Shown one piece after another: positions 8,540 to 17,087 of a stretch of 57,226 nt of DNA. Numbering within the stretch: the first letter of the stretch is position 1; every line of letters starts with the position of its first letter. The stretch is from an uncultured Lachnospiraceae bacterium. Its GTDB lineage: Bacteria; Bacillota; Clostridia; Lachnospirales; Lachnospiraceae. Location: NCBI GenBank assembly GCA_958428365.1, contig CAUAFT010000017.1:1-57226 (forward strand), read 5' to 3'. The position numbers were made by a program, and so were the translations under genes. The notes under the pieces are model-generated. The model did no database searches. It was not told where the DNA came from and saw only the letters and a list, made by a program, of their open reading frames with translations.

Positions 8540-9634
8540 TTAGAAAATTCCCCTGTTTTCCGTTACAACACCATTTACTACATTAAAAATCTTATTTATT
8601 TCAAAACGATTTTTCACAAATTCATCCAATCCCGTACAGGTGATAATCGTCTGTATATCGTGAATACTGTTCAGAAGATAATTCTGTCTGTTGCTGTCCA
8701 GCTCCGATAAAACATCATCCAGCAGTAGAACCGGAGTCTCATGGATGCTTTTTTTTACCAGTTCGATTTCCGCCAGCTTTAGAGAGAGGGCGCTTGTCCT
8801 CTGCTGTCCCTGGGAGCCGTATTTGCGAATATCAATCTCTTCGATGGAAAAAAGCATATCGTCCCTGTGGGGTCCCACAGAAGTCTGACAGTATTTCATA
8901 TCCCTTTCCTTAGAACGGTTTAACTCGTCCTGGAAAAAAGCGCCGTCAATATTCGGTTCATATTTTAAAACCAGCTCTTCCTTATTTCCGGAGATCTTTT
9001 TGTGGATATTTAAGACGATCTCATTCAACTCGTCGATAAAGGACGCCCGCCTTTTTATGATCCTTTTTCCATATTCTAAAAGCTGCTCGTCCCATATAGG
9101 AAGAGTGTCCTTTAGATCCGGACGGAATGCCAGATCTTTTAGAAGTTTATTTCTCTGATTCAGAATCTTGTTATATTTTACCAGATCTGAAAAATATATT
9201 TTGTCTAATTGACAGAGTTCGGAGTCTAAAAATCTCCGTCTCTCCGAAGGTCCGTTCTTGATGATGTTCAGATCCTCCGGTGAGAAAAAAACGATATTCA
9301 GGATTCCAAAAAGCTCTCCTGCCTTTTTCAGAGGAACCTTATTGACGGCAACTCCCTTTGTCTTATGTTTTTTCATATGAATATCAATCTGATATTCCAT
9401 ATGTTCTTTCATCACAACGGTCTTGATATGGGACTCTTCCTGCCCAAAGCGGATCATCTCCTTATCCTTGCTTCCCTTATGAGATTTGGTGGTGCCGCTG
9501 ACAGAGATAGCTTCTAAGATATTCGTCTTTCCCTGGGCATTGTCTCCATAAAGGATGTTGGTTCCCACATCAAATTGCAGATCCAGATTCTCATAATTAC
9601 GGAACTGATTCAACTCTATGGATTTTATAAACAT
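8540..9634 (-). CDS. recF: DNA replication and repair protein RecF
   Basis: A 364-residue SMC-like ATPase that helps load RecA at gaps and restart forks. The Walker A motif GDNAQGKTN is at residues 30-38, the ABC-type signature is in YGSQGQQRTSALSLKLAE, and Walker B is PVLLLDDVLSELD. Length is normal. Its start overlaps the end of the S4-domain gene by 10 bp, indicating translational coupling. Confidence 0.96.
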   Translation of the reverse strand: MFIKSIELNQFRNYENLDLQFDVGTNILYGDNAQGKTNILEAISVSGTTKSHKGSKDKEMIRFGQEESHIKTVVMKEHMEYQIDIHMKKHKTKGVAVNKVPLKKAGELFGILNIVFFSPEDLNIIKNGPSERRRFLDSELCQLDKIYFSDLVKYNKILNQRNKLLKDLAFRPDLKDTLPIWDEQLLEYGKRIIKRRASFIDELNEIVLNIHKKISGNKEELVLKYEPNIDGAFFQDELNRSKERDMKYCQTSVGPHRDDMLFSIEEIDIRKYGSQGQQRTSALSLKLAEIELVKKSIHETPVLLLDDVLSELDSNRQNYLLNSIHDIQTIITCTGLDEFVKNRFEINKIFNVVNGVVTENRGIF

Positions 9635-9840
9635 TTCTCCACCGTAAAGGAATTTCCCTCAAAGGTTACCACGTCCCCGGAGTGAAGTTTTTTTCCACGC
9701 TGAAATTCCGTCTCACCGTTGACTTTTACACAGCCGTCCTGGATCACCAGCTTCGCATCCACACCGGAATCCACAAAACCGGCAAGTTTTATCGCCTGCC
9801 CCAGCTTGATATATTCATCTTTAATCTTAATACTTTCCAT
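9625..9840 (-). CDS. yaaA: S4-domain RNA-binding protein YaaA
   Basis: A 71-residue protein that is almost entirely one S4 RNA-binding fold: KLGQAIKLAGFVDSGVDAK, then VKVNGETEFQRGKKL. In Bacillus the same gene lies between dnaN and recF; its family (RlbA-like) is linked to ribosome binding. It starts 15 bp after dnaN with a GAGG site and overlaps recF by 10 bp. Confidence 0.9.
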   Translation of the reverse strand: MESIKIKDEYIKLGQAIKLAGFVDSGVDAKLVIQDGCVKVNGETEFQRGKKLHSGDVVTFEGNSFTVEKCL

Positions 9841-9855
9841 AAAAAACCTCGGTTC

Positions 9856-10968
9856 CTAGTTTGCCCCGCTGTTGAAATTCACAGGCAGGATCAGATAGAT
9901 AAAGCTTCCGTTGTCATCTTTGATAAAGCAAGGCGCCTTCGGATTCACCATGTAAAGAGTCACCTCTTCCTCATCAATGACACGGAGGGCGTCGATAAAG
10001 AATTTCGGGTTAAATCCAATAAGAATATCCTTTCCCTCTTTATCAATGTCGATATCTTCATTCATGGAACCGATAAAAGACTGGATCTTAAGCTCCATAT
10101 TTCCATCGGTCACATTCATGATGATCGGTTTTTTATCTCCCTCTTTCACCAGAAGGGTAGCGCGGTCGATACAGCTCAACAGCTCCCTTTTATTGATCTT
10201 AATCTTTGTCTCATAATCGGAAGAGAGCATCTGCTCAATTCGGAAATATTCCCCTTCGATCAGACGGGAGACTACGGTAGTCCGCTCAAATTCAAACACG
10301 ATATGTTTTTCTGCCAAAAAGATATCCACAGTTTCCTCGGAGGTTCCAGGTATGATCTTGCTGATTTCCTGCAAGGTCTTGCCAGGCACCACCACTTTTT
10401 TGTATTCATAGTGATCCTTTAATTCAATATTGCGGATGGAGATACGATGTCCGTCCAGAGAAACCACTTTCAACTGATTATCGTCAATCTCGAATAACTC
10501 TCCGGTCATCAGCTTATTATTATCATTGTCAGAGATGGAAAAGATGGTCTGACGGATCACTTCTTTTAAGGTGAACTGGGACATGGTGATCGGTTCTTTT
10601 CTCTCTATATATGGAATATAAGAGAAATCCTCCCCTGATTTTCCAACAATATTGAACTTTGCCTTCTCACAGGTGATGATGGTCTTAAAGGATTCGTCCG
10701 TCTCGATCAGAACGTCATTGTCTGGCAGTTTTCTTACAATCTCTGAAAAAATCTTAGCGTCCAGAGCGATGATCCCATTTTCTTCAATCGTTCCTTCTAT
10801 AATTGTCTCAATTCCAAGTTCCATATCATTTGCAATCAGTTTGATCTCATCTGTGGAAGCATCGATGAGGATACATTCTAAGATCGCCATGGTGGTTCTG
10901 GTAGGAACTGCTTTCGATACAATATTTACTCCGTGTAATAAGTCCGATTTGGAACAGATTAATCTCAT
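9856..10968 (-). CDS. dnaN: DNA polymerase III sliding clamp (beta subunit)
   Basis: A 370-residue beta clamp, which encircles DNA and tethers the replicative polymerase. The three-domain length and typical features are present: MRLICSKSDLLHGVNIVSKAVPTRTTMAILECI at the start region and the C-terminal LPVNFNSG, equivalent to the usual LPVR/LPIR end. AAGGAG precedes the ATG. It follows dnaA with a 192-bp gap that carries DnaA-box-like sites. Confidence 0.96.
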   Translation of the reverse strand: MRLICSKSDLLHGVNIVSKAVPTRTTMAILECILIDASTDEIKLIANDMELGIETIIEGTIEENGIIALDAKIFSEIVRKLPDNDVLIETDESFKTIITCEKAKFNIVGKSGEDFSYIPYIERKEPITMSQFTLKEVIRQTIFSISDNDNNKLMTGELFEIDDNQLKVVSLDGHRISIRNIELKDHYEYKKVVVPGKTLQEISKIIPGTSEETVDIFLAEKHIVFEFERTTVVSRLIEGEYFRIEQMLSSDYETKIKINKRELLSCIDRATLLVKEGDKKPIIMNVTDGNMELKIQSFIGSMNEDIDIDKEGKDILIGFNPKFFIDALRVIDEEEVTLYMVNPKAPCFIKDDNGSFIYLILPVNFNSGAN

Positions 10969-10970
10969 GT

Positions 10971-11057
10971 CGTGAATAACTCCTTCCTGGGTATAAATAT
11001 ATAATAATTAATAGAAATTAAAAGTCTTATTCTTAGGGTGTGTTCATAAGTGAATAA
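10971..11057. promoter_or_regulatory. DnaA-box-like sites between dnaA and dnaN
   Basis: Minus-strand nonamers TTATTCACG (10971-10979) and TTATTCACT (11049-11057) each match the DnaA box TTATNCACA at eight of nine positions. An overlapping TTATGAACA (11041-11049) is weaker. Together with the cluster upstream of dnaA they suggest a two-part origin. The rest of 10980-11160 shows no clear promoter. Confidence 0.5.
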
Positions 11058-11160
11058 CTTTTGAAGCCCTTTATTTTCAAGGCGTTCAGAAATTGTCTGA
11101 ACTTTATAACCTGGTGAAAACCCCGTAGATTTGAACTTGATAAAATGTGTACAAGTTTTA

Positions 11161-12513
11161 TCAGTTCGGGTTGATCTTCTTCTTTATGGTATCAATCGCG
11201 TTTTTCATGTTCTCGTTATTTCCGTATTCATCGGTGATGGTGTTGATACCGTGGATAATTGTGGAGTGATCCCTTCCTCCTAACAGAGAGCCGATATTGT
11301 CTAAAGAGGTATCGGTCATATTCTTACACAGATACATGGCAATCTGTCTCGGCTTGGCAATGTCCTTGCTCCGGCTCTTGGAGACGATCTGCTCCTTGGT
11401 AATGTTAAAATGTTCACAAACCACGTCGATAATGAGCTGGGCAGTTACTTCCTTCGGTTGATCCGGAGAAATAATATTCTGCAGCTCCTGAACCGCCACG
11501 TCCATGGTGATCCGGGTCTTTTCCAGGTTGGAGTAGGCGAGAAGTTTGTTCAAAGCCCCTTCAAGCTCACGGATGTTAGACTTAATGTTGGTGGCTATAT
11601 AGTCTAAGATCTCGTCGTCCAGTTCAAAATCATCCATATCCTTCTTCCGGCGTAAAATTGCCATTCTTGTCTCATAGTCCGGGGAGCCGATATCAGTAAT
11701 CAGACCCCATTCAAAACGGGAACGGATCCTTTCTTCCAGAGTCTCCATGTCCTTCGGAGGCTTATCGGAAGAAATAATGATGGCTTTTTTCGCCATATGT
11801 AGTTCGTTGAAGGTGTGGAAAAATTCTTCCTGGGTACTCTCTTTTCCTATAATAAACTGAATATCATCGATCAATAGCACGTCGATATTGCGGTACTTAT
11901 CCCGGAACTTATTCATGGAAGAATTATTTCCGTTACGGATGGAATCGATCAATTCGTTTGTAAATATCTCAGAAGATACATAGAGAACCTTCATCTGAGG
12001 GTTATTCGCCTGAATAAAGTGGGCGATGGAGTGCATCAGATGAGTCTTACCGAGTCCAACACCTCCATATAAAAAGAGGGGGTTGTAGACCTCGCCCGGC
12101 GATTCCGCCACCGCTAAGGAGGCTGCGTAAGCCAGCTTGTTGTTATTTCCAACTACGAAGGTATCGAAGGTGTAGTTGGGATTCAACCCTGAGCTTGTCC
12201 CGCCGCTTTCCTCAGAAGAAATATTTTTTGCCTTATATGGCTTGATCTTCTTGGTCTGCTCCGGCAGAATAAATTCGATCTCGTAATCCGTTCCGGTGAT
12301 CTCCGCCACTGCCACACGGATCGGAAGCAGATATTTTTTCGTAATATAGCTGAGTCCGATCTGTTCGTCCGGCACCAGAATATATAATTTGCTTCCTTCT
12401 ATGGCAAATACGGAGAGCGGTTTTAGCCACGCATTAAAAGAGACTTCCGATATGTCATGCTCTTCCTTGACCATATTTAATATTTCTTCCCATTTCTCTA
12501 TTACCTGTTCCAT
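11161..12513 (-). CDS. dnaA: Chromosomal replication initiator DnaA
   Basis: A protein of about 450 residues that binds DnaA boxes and opens the origin. Domain I is at the N terminus, followed by a short linker, the AAA+ core with Walker A GGVGLGKTHL and Walker B VLLIDDIQF, and a C-terminal helix-turn-helix with the signature region GGRDHSTIIHGI. The ATG at 12513 has GGAG six bases upstream; a TTG at 12528 (adding five residues) has AAGAGAA and is also possible. A promoter lies about 60 bp upstream. It is the first gene of the leftward series. Confidence 0.97.
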   Translation of the reverse strand: MEQVIEKWEEILNMVKEEHDISEVSFNAWLKPLSVFAIEGSKLYILVPDEQIGLSYITKKYLLPIRVAVAEITGTDYEIEFILPEQTKKIKPYKAKNISSEESGGTSSGLNPNYTFDTFVVGNNNKLAYAASLAVAESPGEVYNPLFLYGGVGLGKTHLMHSIAHFIQANNPQMKVLYVSSEIFTNELIDSIRNGNNSSMNKFRDKYRNIDVLLIDDIQFIIGKESTQEEFFHTFNELHMAKKAIIISSDKPPKDMETLEERIRSRFEWGLITDIGSPDYETRMAILRRKKDMDDFELDDEILDYIATNIKSNIRELEGALNKLLAYSNLEKTRITMDVAVQELQNIISPDQPKEVTAQLIIDVVCEHFNITKEQIVSKSRSKDIAKPRQIAMYLCKNMTDTSLDNIGSLLGGRDHSTIIHGINTITDEYGNNENMKNAIDTIKKKINPN

Positions 12514-12528
12514 AACGTTCTCCAACAA

Positions 12529-12820
12529 ATTCTCTTTCTATCTAAATCTGTGGTACTTAAAAAAATCCACACTTACTATAATAAACTATATCGGCTAAAT
12601 AATCAATGAAAAAAAATCAAGGTACAGGGGATAAGGGGAATGGAAGAAAAATCGCTGAATCAACAGATTATCCATGTTGTATCAACAAATTATAGACATG
12701 GTTTTCCACAGTGAGTGGAAATGGTGGATAAGGTGTATAACAATATCTGGTAGGATTGAGTTTCTTCCTTATATATATAGTAGTTAAAAAAATTACAATC
12801 ATAAAAAATTGCGGAATAGC
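12529..12820. other. oriC: Chromosomal origin of replication (oriC), DnaA-box cluster
   Basis: The dnaA-rpmH gap holds several near-matches to TTATNCACA: TTATCCATG (12668-12676), TTATAGACA (12690-12698), TTTTCCACA (12702-12710), and on the minus strand TTATCCACC (12723-12731) directly abutting TTATACACC (12732-12740). An AT-rich stretch (about 12770-12815, with ATATATATAG) could be the unwinding element. Genes diverge from this point on both sides. The boxes are seen; origin function follows from the known dnaA-linked origins of Firmicutes. Confidence 0.85.
12578..12606 (-). promoter_or_regulatory. dnaA promoter
   Basis: Minus-strand TTGATT (12601-12606), 17-bp spacer, TATTAT (12578-12583), about 65 bp before the dnaA start and next to the DnaA boxes, so DnaA autoregulation is likely. 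Confidence 0.5.
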
Positions 12821-12848
12821 TTGACTTAAGCCACATTTTTGTTATAAT
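12821..12848 (+). promoter_or_regulatory. rpmH promoter
   Basis: TTGACT (12821-12826), 16-bp spacer and perfect TATAAT (12843-12848), 38 bp before the rpmH start codon. Confidence 0.75.
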
Positions 12849-12886
12849 TAGAGAGATGTTTTTTAACATAGAGGAGGTGGATACCT

Positions 12887-13021
12887 ATGAAGATGACTTA
12901 TCAACCAAAAAAGAGACAGAGATCTAAAGTGCATGGTTTTAGAAAAAGAATGAGCACAGCAGGCGGAAGAAAAGTATTGGCTGCAAGAAGATTAAAAGGA
13001 AGAAAAAAATTATCAGCATAG
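12887..13021 (+). CDS. rpmH: 50S ribosomal protein L34
   Basis: A 44-residue, Arg/Lys-rich protein with the L34 signature: start MKMTYQPKKRQRSKVHGF, then RKRMSTAGGRKVLAARR and end RKKLSA. L34 is a small protein of the large ribosomal subunit. GAGGAGGTGG lies just before the ATG. It is the first gene of the rightward arm, followed by rnpA as in nearly all bacteria. Confidence 0.97.
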   Translation: MKMTYQPKKRQRSKVHGFRKRMSTAGGRKVLAARRLKGRKKLSA

Positions 13022-13043
13022 GCCACGCTTAGTGGTCTTTCTT
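13021..13043 (+). terminator. Weak terminator or attenuator between rpmH and rnpA
   Basis: GGCCAC-gctta-GTGGTC forms a 6-bp stem (one G-U pair) that starts in the rpmH stop codon and is followed by TTTCTTCTTA. It could lower rnpA expression relative to the ribosomal protein. Confidence 0.45.
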
Positions 13044-13072
13044 CTTATTTAAAAGGTTTTGAGGAAGAGACG

Positions 13073-13426
13073 GTGCAATTTTCGGAATCGTTGAAAAAGA
13101 ATCGGGATTTTCAGAAAGTGTATCAGCAGGGAAAGTCTTATGCGAACAAGTACCTGGTGATGTATGTGCTGGAAAATCAGACAGAGAGAAATCGTATTGG
13201 AATATCAGTTAGCAAAAAAGTAGGAAATAGTGTTATAAGACATCATGTAACAAGATTGATAAGAGAAAGTTACCGATTACAGGAAGACATGTTCCAAAAT
13301 GGTTTGGACATTGTAATCATTGCAAGGGCATCGGCAAAGGATATCGATTATCATAAGATTGAGAGCGCCCTGATGCATCTTGGAAGTCTTCATAAAATAA
13401 CGAAAAAGAAGATGGAATCATTTTGA
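13073..13426 (+). CDS. rnpA: Ribonuclease P protein component
   Basis: A 117-residue basic protein that supports the RNase P RNA in 5' tRNA maturation. The family features are visible: LKKNRDFQKVYQQGKS at the start, RNRIGISVSKKVGNSVIRHHVTRLIRE (the RNR-type motif, here with His-His in place of Arg) and the C-terminal IIARASAKDIDYHKIE. It begins with GTG after GAGGAAGAGA. Its stop overlaps the TTG start of yidD. Confidence 0.95.
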   Translation: MQFSESLKKNRDFQKVYQQGKSYANKYLVMYVLENQTERNRIGISVSKKVGNSVIRHHVTRLIRESYRLQEDMFQNGLDIVIIARASAKDIDYHKIESALMHLGSLHKITKKKMESF

Positions 13427-13632
13427 AAAAAATTTTAATTGCCCTGATTAAATTTTATAGAAAATATATCTCTCCATTAAAGACGACAAAATGTCCCTAT
13501 TGTCCAACCTGTTCTACTTATGGACTGGAAGCGGTTGAGAAGTATGGGGCAGTGAAGGGCGGCGCCTTAGCAGCTTGGAGAGTATTGAGATGTAATCCTT
13601 TTTCAAAAGGTGGATATGATCCTGTTCCATAA
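13423..13632 (+). CDS. yidD: Membrane protein insertion efficiency factor YidD
   Basis: A 69-residue protein with the YidD signature: YRKYISPLKTTKCPYCPTCSTYGLEAVEKYG, then RVLRCNPFSKGGYDPVP. The conserved cysteines are present. It probably acts at the membrane beside YidC. It starts at TTG, which overlaps the rnpA stop (TTGA), so translation is coupled. Confidence 0.93.
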   Translation: MKKILIALIKFYRKYISPLKTTKCPYCPTCSTYGLEAVEKYGAVKGGALAAWRVLRCNPFSKGGYDPVP

Positions 13633-13647
13633 TGTAGGAGGTTTTTC

Positions 13648-14916
13648 ATGGATATTATTTTAACACAATATTCAGGCGCCATCCTCGGTCCCATAGCAAA
13701 GCTTCTGGGCTGGGTGATGAACGGCATTTATATTGTACTGGATAAAATTGGAATCCAGGATATTGGTCTGACCATTATTATTTTGACATTCATTATTTAT
13801 TTGTGCATGCTTCCGCTGACCATCAAACAGCAGAAGTTCTCGAAGATGTCGCAGAAGATGCAGCCGGAGCTTCAGGCGATCCAGAAGAAATATCAGAATA
13901 AGAAAGATCAAGTTTCCATGCAGAAGATGCAGAAGGAGACTCAGGATGTGTATGAAAAATATGGAGTTTCCCCAACGGGAAGCTGTTTACAGCTTTTTAT
14001 TAGTTTTCCAATTCTGTTGGCGTTATACCGGGTAATCGTCAATGTGCCGGCTTATGTTAGCGGAGTAAAGGGTGTATTTACAAATCTGGTGGACGGCATT
14101 TACCAGACTGATGGATTTGCCAAGATTTTAACAAAGTTTGTGGAGAGTGAAAAGATCAGTAATCTGACGGTGGATTTTACTGCGAAAGATTCCGGAGTGG
14201 TTAAGAATTATATTGTGGATCTTTTATATAAGATGCCGTCAGATGGATGGAATACCTTACAGGAAAAGTTCAGCGGTCTGAGCGATGTGTTTACATCTAC
14301 ACATGAGCAGTTAGATCCTATGGTGACGTTCCTGGGACTGAATATTACGGATTCCCCGTTGTCCATCATTAGGAGCAGTTTTTCTTCCCATTCCTGGTTG
14401 ATGATCATTCTTGCGCTGTTAGTACCCCTGATCTCACTGTTGACACAGGTCATCAATATTCGTCAGATGCCTCAGACAGCGTCAAATGGGGAAAATGATG
14501 CGATGGCAGCTCAGATGAAGACTATGAATACCATCATGCCTCTGTTTTCTTTCGTAATGTGTTTTACCGTTCCGGTAGGTCTTGGTATTTACTGGATCGC
14601 AGGAGCGGCGTTCCGTGGTGTTCAGCAGTTCTTTATCAATAAGCACATGGAAAAAATTGATCTGGATGATATTATTGCAAAGAACAGAGAAAAGGCAAAA
14701 AAACGCCGTGCAAAAATGGGAATCTCTGATGAGGAGATGAAGAGAGCCGTTAGTATCAATTCAAAACGTAATGCAAATCTGGATACAACTGTTTCTTCTA
14801 AGGAGAAGGAAGCAAAATTAAAAGAAGCAGAAGAGAAGAAGAAAAATGTAAAATCGACCAGTATGGCTGCAAAGGCAAACCTGGTTCGTGAATTTAATGA
14901 AGGGAATAGGAAGTAA
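13648..14916 (+). CDS. yidC: Membrane protein insertase YidC/OxaA
   Basis: A 422-residue polytopic protein that inserts membrane proteins. After an N-terminal membrane segment come QQKFSKMSQKMQPELQAIQKKYQNKKD (the cytoplasmic coiled hairpin), YGVSPTGSCLQLFISFPILLALYRV, and C-terminal membrane helices with MPLFSFVMCFTVPVGLGIYWIAGAAF. The tail is Lys-rich, as in ribosome-contacting forms. Unlike some Gram-positive homologues it shows no lipobox. It lies in the conserved rnpA-yidD-yidC-jag order. Confidence 0.95.
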   Translation: MDIILTQYSGAILGPIAKLLGWVMNGIYIVLDKIGIQDIGLTIIILTFIIYLCMLPLTIKQQKFSKMSQKMQPELQAIQKKYQNKKDQVSMQKMQKETQDVYEKYGVSPTGSCLQLFISFPILLALYRVIVNVPAYVSGVKGVFTNLVDGIYQTDGFAKILTKFVESEKISNLTVDFTAKDSGVVKNYIVDLLYKMPSDGWNTLQEKFSGLSDVFTSTHEQLDPMVTFLGLNITDSPLSIIRSSFSSHSWLMIILALLVPLISLLTQVINIRQMPQTASNGENDAMAAQMKTMNTIMPLFSFVMCFTVPVGLGIYWIAGAAFRGVQQFFINKHMEKIDLDDIIAKNREKAKKRRAKMGISDEEMKRAVSINSKRNANLDTTVSSKEKEAKLKEAEEKKKNVKSTSMAAKANLVREFNEGNRK

Positions 14917-14930
14917 AGGGGGTTAAATTC

Positions 14931-15554
14931 ATGGAATTTATGAAGTTTACAGGAAGAACGGAAGAAGATGCTCTCACGGAGGCCAAGATCGCTCTTGGCG
15001 CTACTACAGATGAGATCGAATATGAAGTGATTGAGAAGGGAACCACAGGTTTTCTTGGAATCGGCAGTAAACCTGCTGTCATCAATGCCCGCAAGAAATC
15101 TTCCGTGGAAGACTATGCAAGAGATTTCCTGAACGACGTTTTTTCGGCAATGAAGATGGAAGTTGAGATCATCGTGAAGGTGAGCGAGGCGGATCGCACC
15201 ATTGATATTGAGTTAAAGGGAGAGGATATGGGAATCCTCATTGGAAAACGTGGACAGACCCTGGATTCTTTACAGCAGCTTACCAACCTTGCGGTGAATA
15301 AAAAGTCAGACGTTTACTATCGGGTGAAGATGGATACGGAGGATTACAGAAAGCGCAGAAAAGAGACTCTTGAAAATCTTGCGAAGAATATAGCTTATAA
15401 GGTAAAGAGGACAAAACGTCCGGTTTCCTTAGAACCGATGAATCCTTTTGAGAGAAGAGTGATTCATTCCGCATTGCAGAATGACAGATATGTGACTACT
15501 CACAGTGAGGGAGAAGAGCCTTACAGACATGTGGTAGTGACTTTGAAAAAATAA
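14931..15554 (+). CDS. jag: RNA-binding protein Jag/KhpB (Jag-N, KH and R3H domains)
   Basis: A 207-residue protein. The Jag-N domain (residues 1-55) has TEEDALTEAKIALGATTDEIEYEVIEKGTTGFLGIGSKPA, the KH domain has the GILIGKRGQTLDSLQQL motif, and the R3H domain near the C terminus has NPFERRVIHSALQ. The family binds RNA and affects cell elongation and division. A start with GGGGGT lies 14 bp after yidC. A terminator follows. Confidence 0.93.
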   Translation: MEFMKFTGRTEEDALTEAKIALGATTDEIEYEVIEKGTTGFLGIGSKPAVINARKKSSVEDYARDFLNDVFSAMKMEVEIIVKVSEADRTIDIELKGEDMGILIGKRGQTLDSLQQLTNLAVNKKSDVYYRVKMDTEDYRKRRKETLENLAKNIAYKVKRTKRPVSLEPMNPFERRVIHSALQNDRYVTTHSEGEEPYRHVVVTLKK

Positions 15555-15566
15555 TCAGGATACATA

Positions 15567-15595
15567 GAGAGTGTTCACAGCGGACACTCTCTTTT
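15567..15595 (+). terminator. Terminator after jag
   Basis: GAGAGTGT (15567-15574) pairs with ACACTCTC (15584-15591) around a 9-nt loop, followed by TTTT. It closes the rpmH-jag unit. Confidence 0.85.
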
Positions 15596-15618
15596 ATACT
15601 ATAATATATTTGACGGTG

Positions 15619-15671
15619 TTACAGCATAAGGGTAAAAAATTGTTTAAGATAGTTTTGTTTTTATGCTGTAA
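15619..15671. repeat. Inverted repeat upstream of mnmE
   Basis: TTACAGCATAA (15619-15629) and its exact reverse complement TTATGCTGTAA (15661-15671) are 31 bp apart. A TTGACG box (15610-15615) lies at the left copy. The arrangement looks like a pair of operator sites or a long-loop hairpin in the mnmE leader. The bound factor is unknown. Confidence 0.6.
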
Positions 15672-15699
15672 TATGGATAAGTATTAAAGGAGTATTTAT

Positions 15700-17076
15700 A
15701 TGAAAATTGATACTATTGCAGCCATTGCTACTGCCATGACAAATTCAGGAATTGGAATTATAAGGATCAGTGGTGAAGATGCCTTTTCTGTGATAGATAA
15801 GATATATCGTTCTGGAAGTGGAAAAAAGAAGTTGTCCACTGTGGATAGCCATACGGTTCACTATGGTTATATTGTGGATAAAGAAGAGATCATTGACGAA
15901 GTTATGGTGCTGGTGATGAGAGCGCCGAATACTTATACGAGAGAAAACACGGTTGAGATCGATTGCCACGGCGGAGTCCTGGTCATGCAGAAGATATTAG
16001 AAGTTGTGATCAAAAATGGAGCCAGACCGGCAGAACCGGGAGAATTTACAAAGAGGGCCTTTTTAAATGGAAGAATTGATCTGACCCAGGCAGAATCTGT
16101 GATGGACGTTATCAATTCCCAAAACCAGTTTGCTTTAAAAAGTTCCATGTCCCAGTTACAGGGTTCTTTGCAGGGGGCAATCAAACATTTACGGGAAAAG
16201 ATCATTTATGAGATCGCCTTTATTGAATCGGCATTGGATGACCCGGAACATATAAACATTGACGGGTACGGAGACAGGCTGAAGCTGGTGGCGGAGGAAT
16301 GCAGGGATGAGATCAGCCGTCTTCTTGAGACAGCGGATAACGGTAAGATCTTAAAAGAAGGAATCAATACCGTAATCGTTGGAAAGCCCAATGCGGGGAA
16401 ATCTTCTCTGATGAATATGCTTTTAAAAAGAGAGAGGGCAATTGTAACGGATATTGCCGGAACCACCAGGGACGTCTTAGAGGAACCGATGAACTTAAAT
16501 GGAATTACCCTGAATATCATTGATACGGCGGGGATTCGGGATACAGAAGATGTGGTGGAAAAGATCGGTGTGGATAAGGCAAAGGATTATTTATCAAATG
16601 CTGATTTAATTATCTATGTTGTGGATTCCTCCACGGCATTGGATGAGAATGATTTTGAGATTATGGAAATGATCCGTCAGAGGACAGCCATTGTTCTGTT
16701 GAATAAATCAGATTTAACGACCGTCACTACGGAAGAGACGATCCGTTCCCATCTGCCGCAGAAAATTATCAGAATCTCCGCAAAGGAGCAGCAGGGAGTG
16801 GAAGAACTGGAAGATACGATCAAAAATATGTTCTTTCATGGAAAACTGGAATTGAATGATGAAATCTATATCACCAACGCAAGACATAAGGCGGCTCTGA
16901 TAAATGCTAAAAACAGTTTGGATATGGTACTGGAAAGTATTGCGATGGATATGCCGGAGGATTTCTATTCCATAGATTTGATGAATGCTTATGAGGAACT
17001 TGGAAATATCTTAGGAGAATCCCTGGGGGAGGATCTGGTCAATGAGATATTTTCAAAATTCTGTACCGGAAAATAG
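15700..17076 (+). CDS. mnmE: tRNA modification GTPase MnmE (TrmE)
   Basis: A 458-residue protein that with MnmG makes the cmnm5 modification on wobble uridine 34 of certain tRNAs. The N-terminal folate-binding domain starts TIAAIATAMTNSGIGIIRISG. The G domain has GKPNAGKSS, DIAGTTRDV, DTAGIRD and NKSD. The C terminus ends FCTGK; the usual CIGK has Thr in place of Ile, and the catalytic Cys is kept. It lies 11 bp before mnmG. Confidence 0.96.
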   Translation: MKIDTIAAIATAMTNSGIGIIRISGEDAFSVIDKIYRSGSGKKKLSTVDSHTVHYGYIVDKEEIIDEVMVLVMRAPNTYTRENTVEIDCHGGVLVMQKILEVVIKNGARPAEPGEFTKRAFLNGRIDLTQAESVMDVINSQNQFALKSSMSQLQGSLQGAIKHLREKIIYEIAFIESALDDPEHINIDGYGDRLKLVAEECRDEISRLLETADNGKILKEGINTVIVGKPNAGKSSLMNMLLKRERAIVTDIAGTTRDVLEEPMNLNGITLNIIDTAGIRDTEDVVEKIGVDKAKDYLSNADLIIYVVDSSTALDENDFEIMEMIRQRTAIVLLNKSDLTTVTTEETIRSHLPQKIIRISAKEQQGVEELEDTIKNMFFHGKLELNDEIYITNARHKAALINAKNSLDMVLESIAMDMPEDFYSIDLMNAYEELGNILGESLGEDLVNEIFSKFCTGK

Positions 17077-17087
17077 TAGAAAGAAGG

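Noticed and set aside
9682..10422. Long open frame (246 codons) on the plus strand opposite yaaA and dnaN
   Set aside because: It is the shadow of well-supported genes; no ribosome site, no recognisable domain, and dnaN on the other strand is certain.
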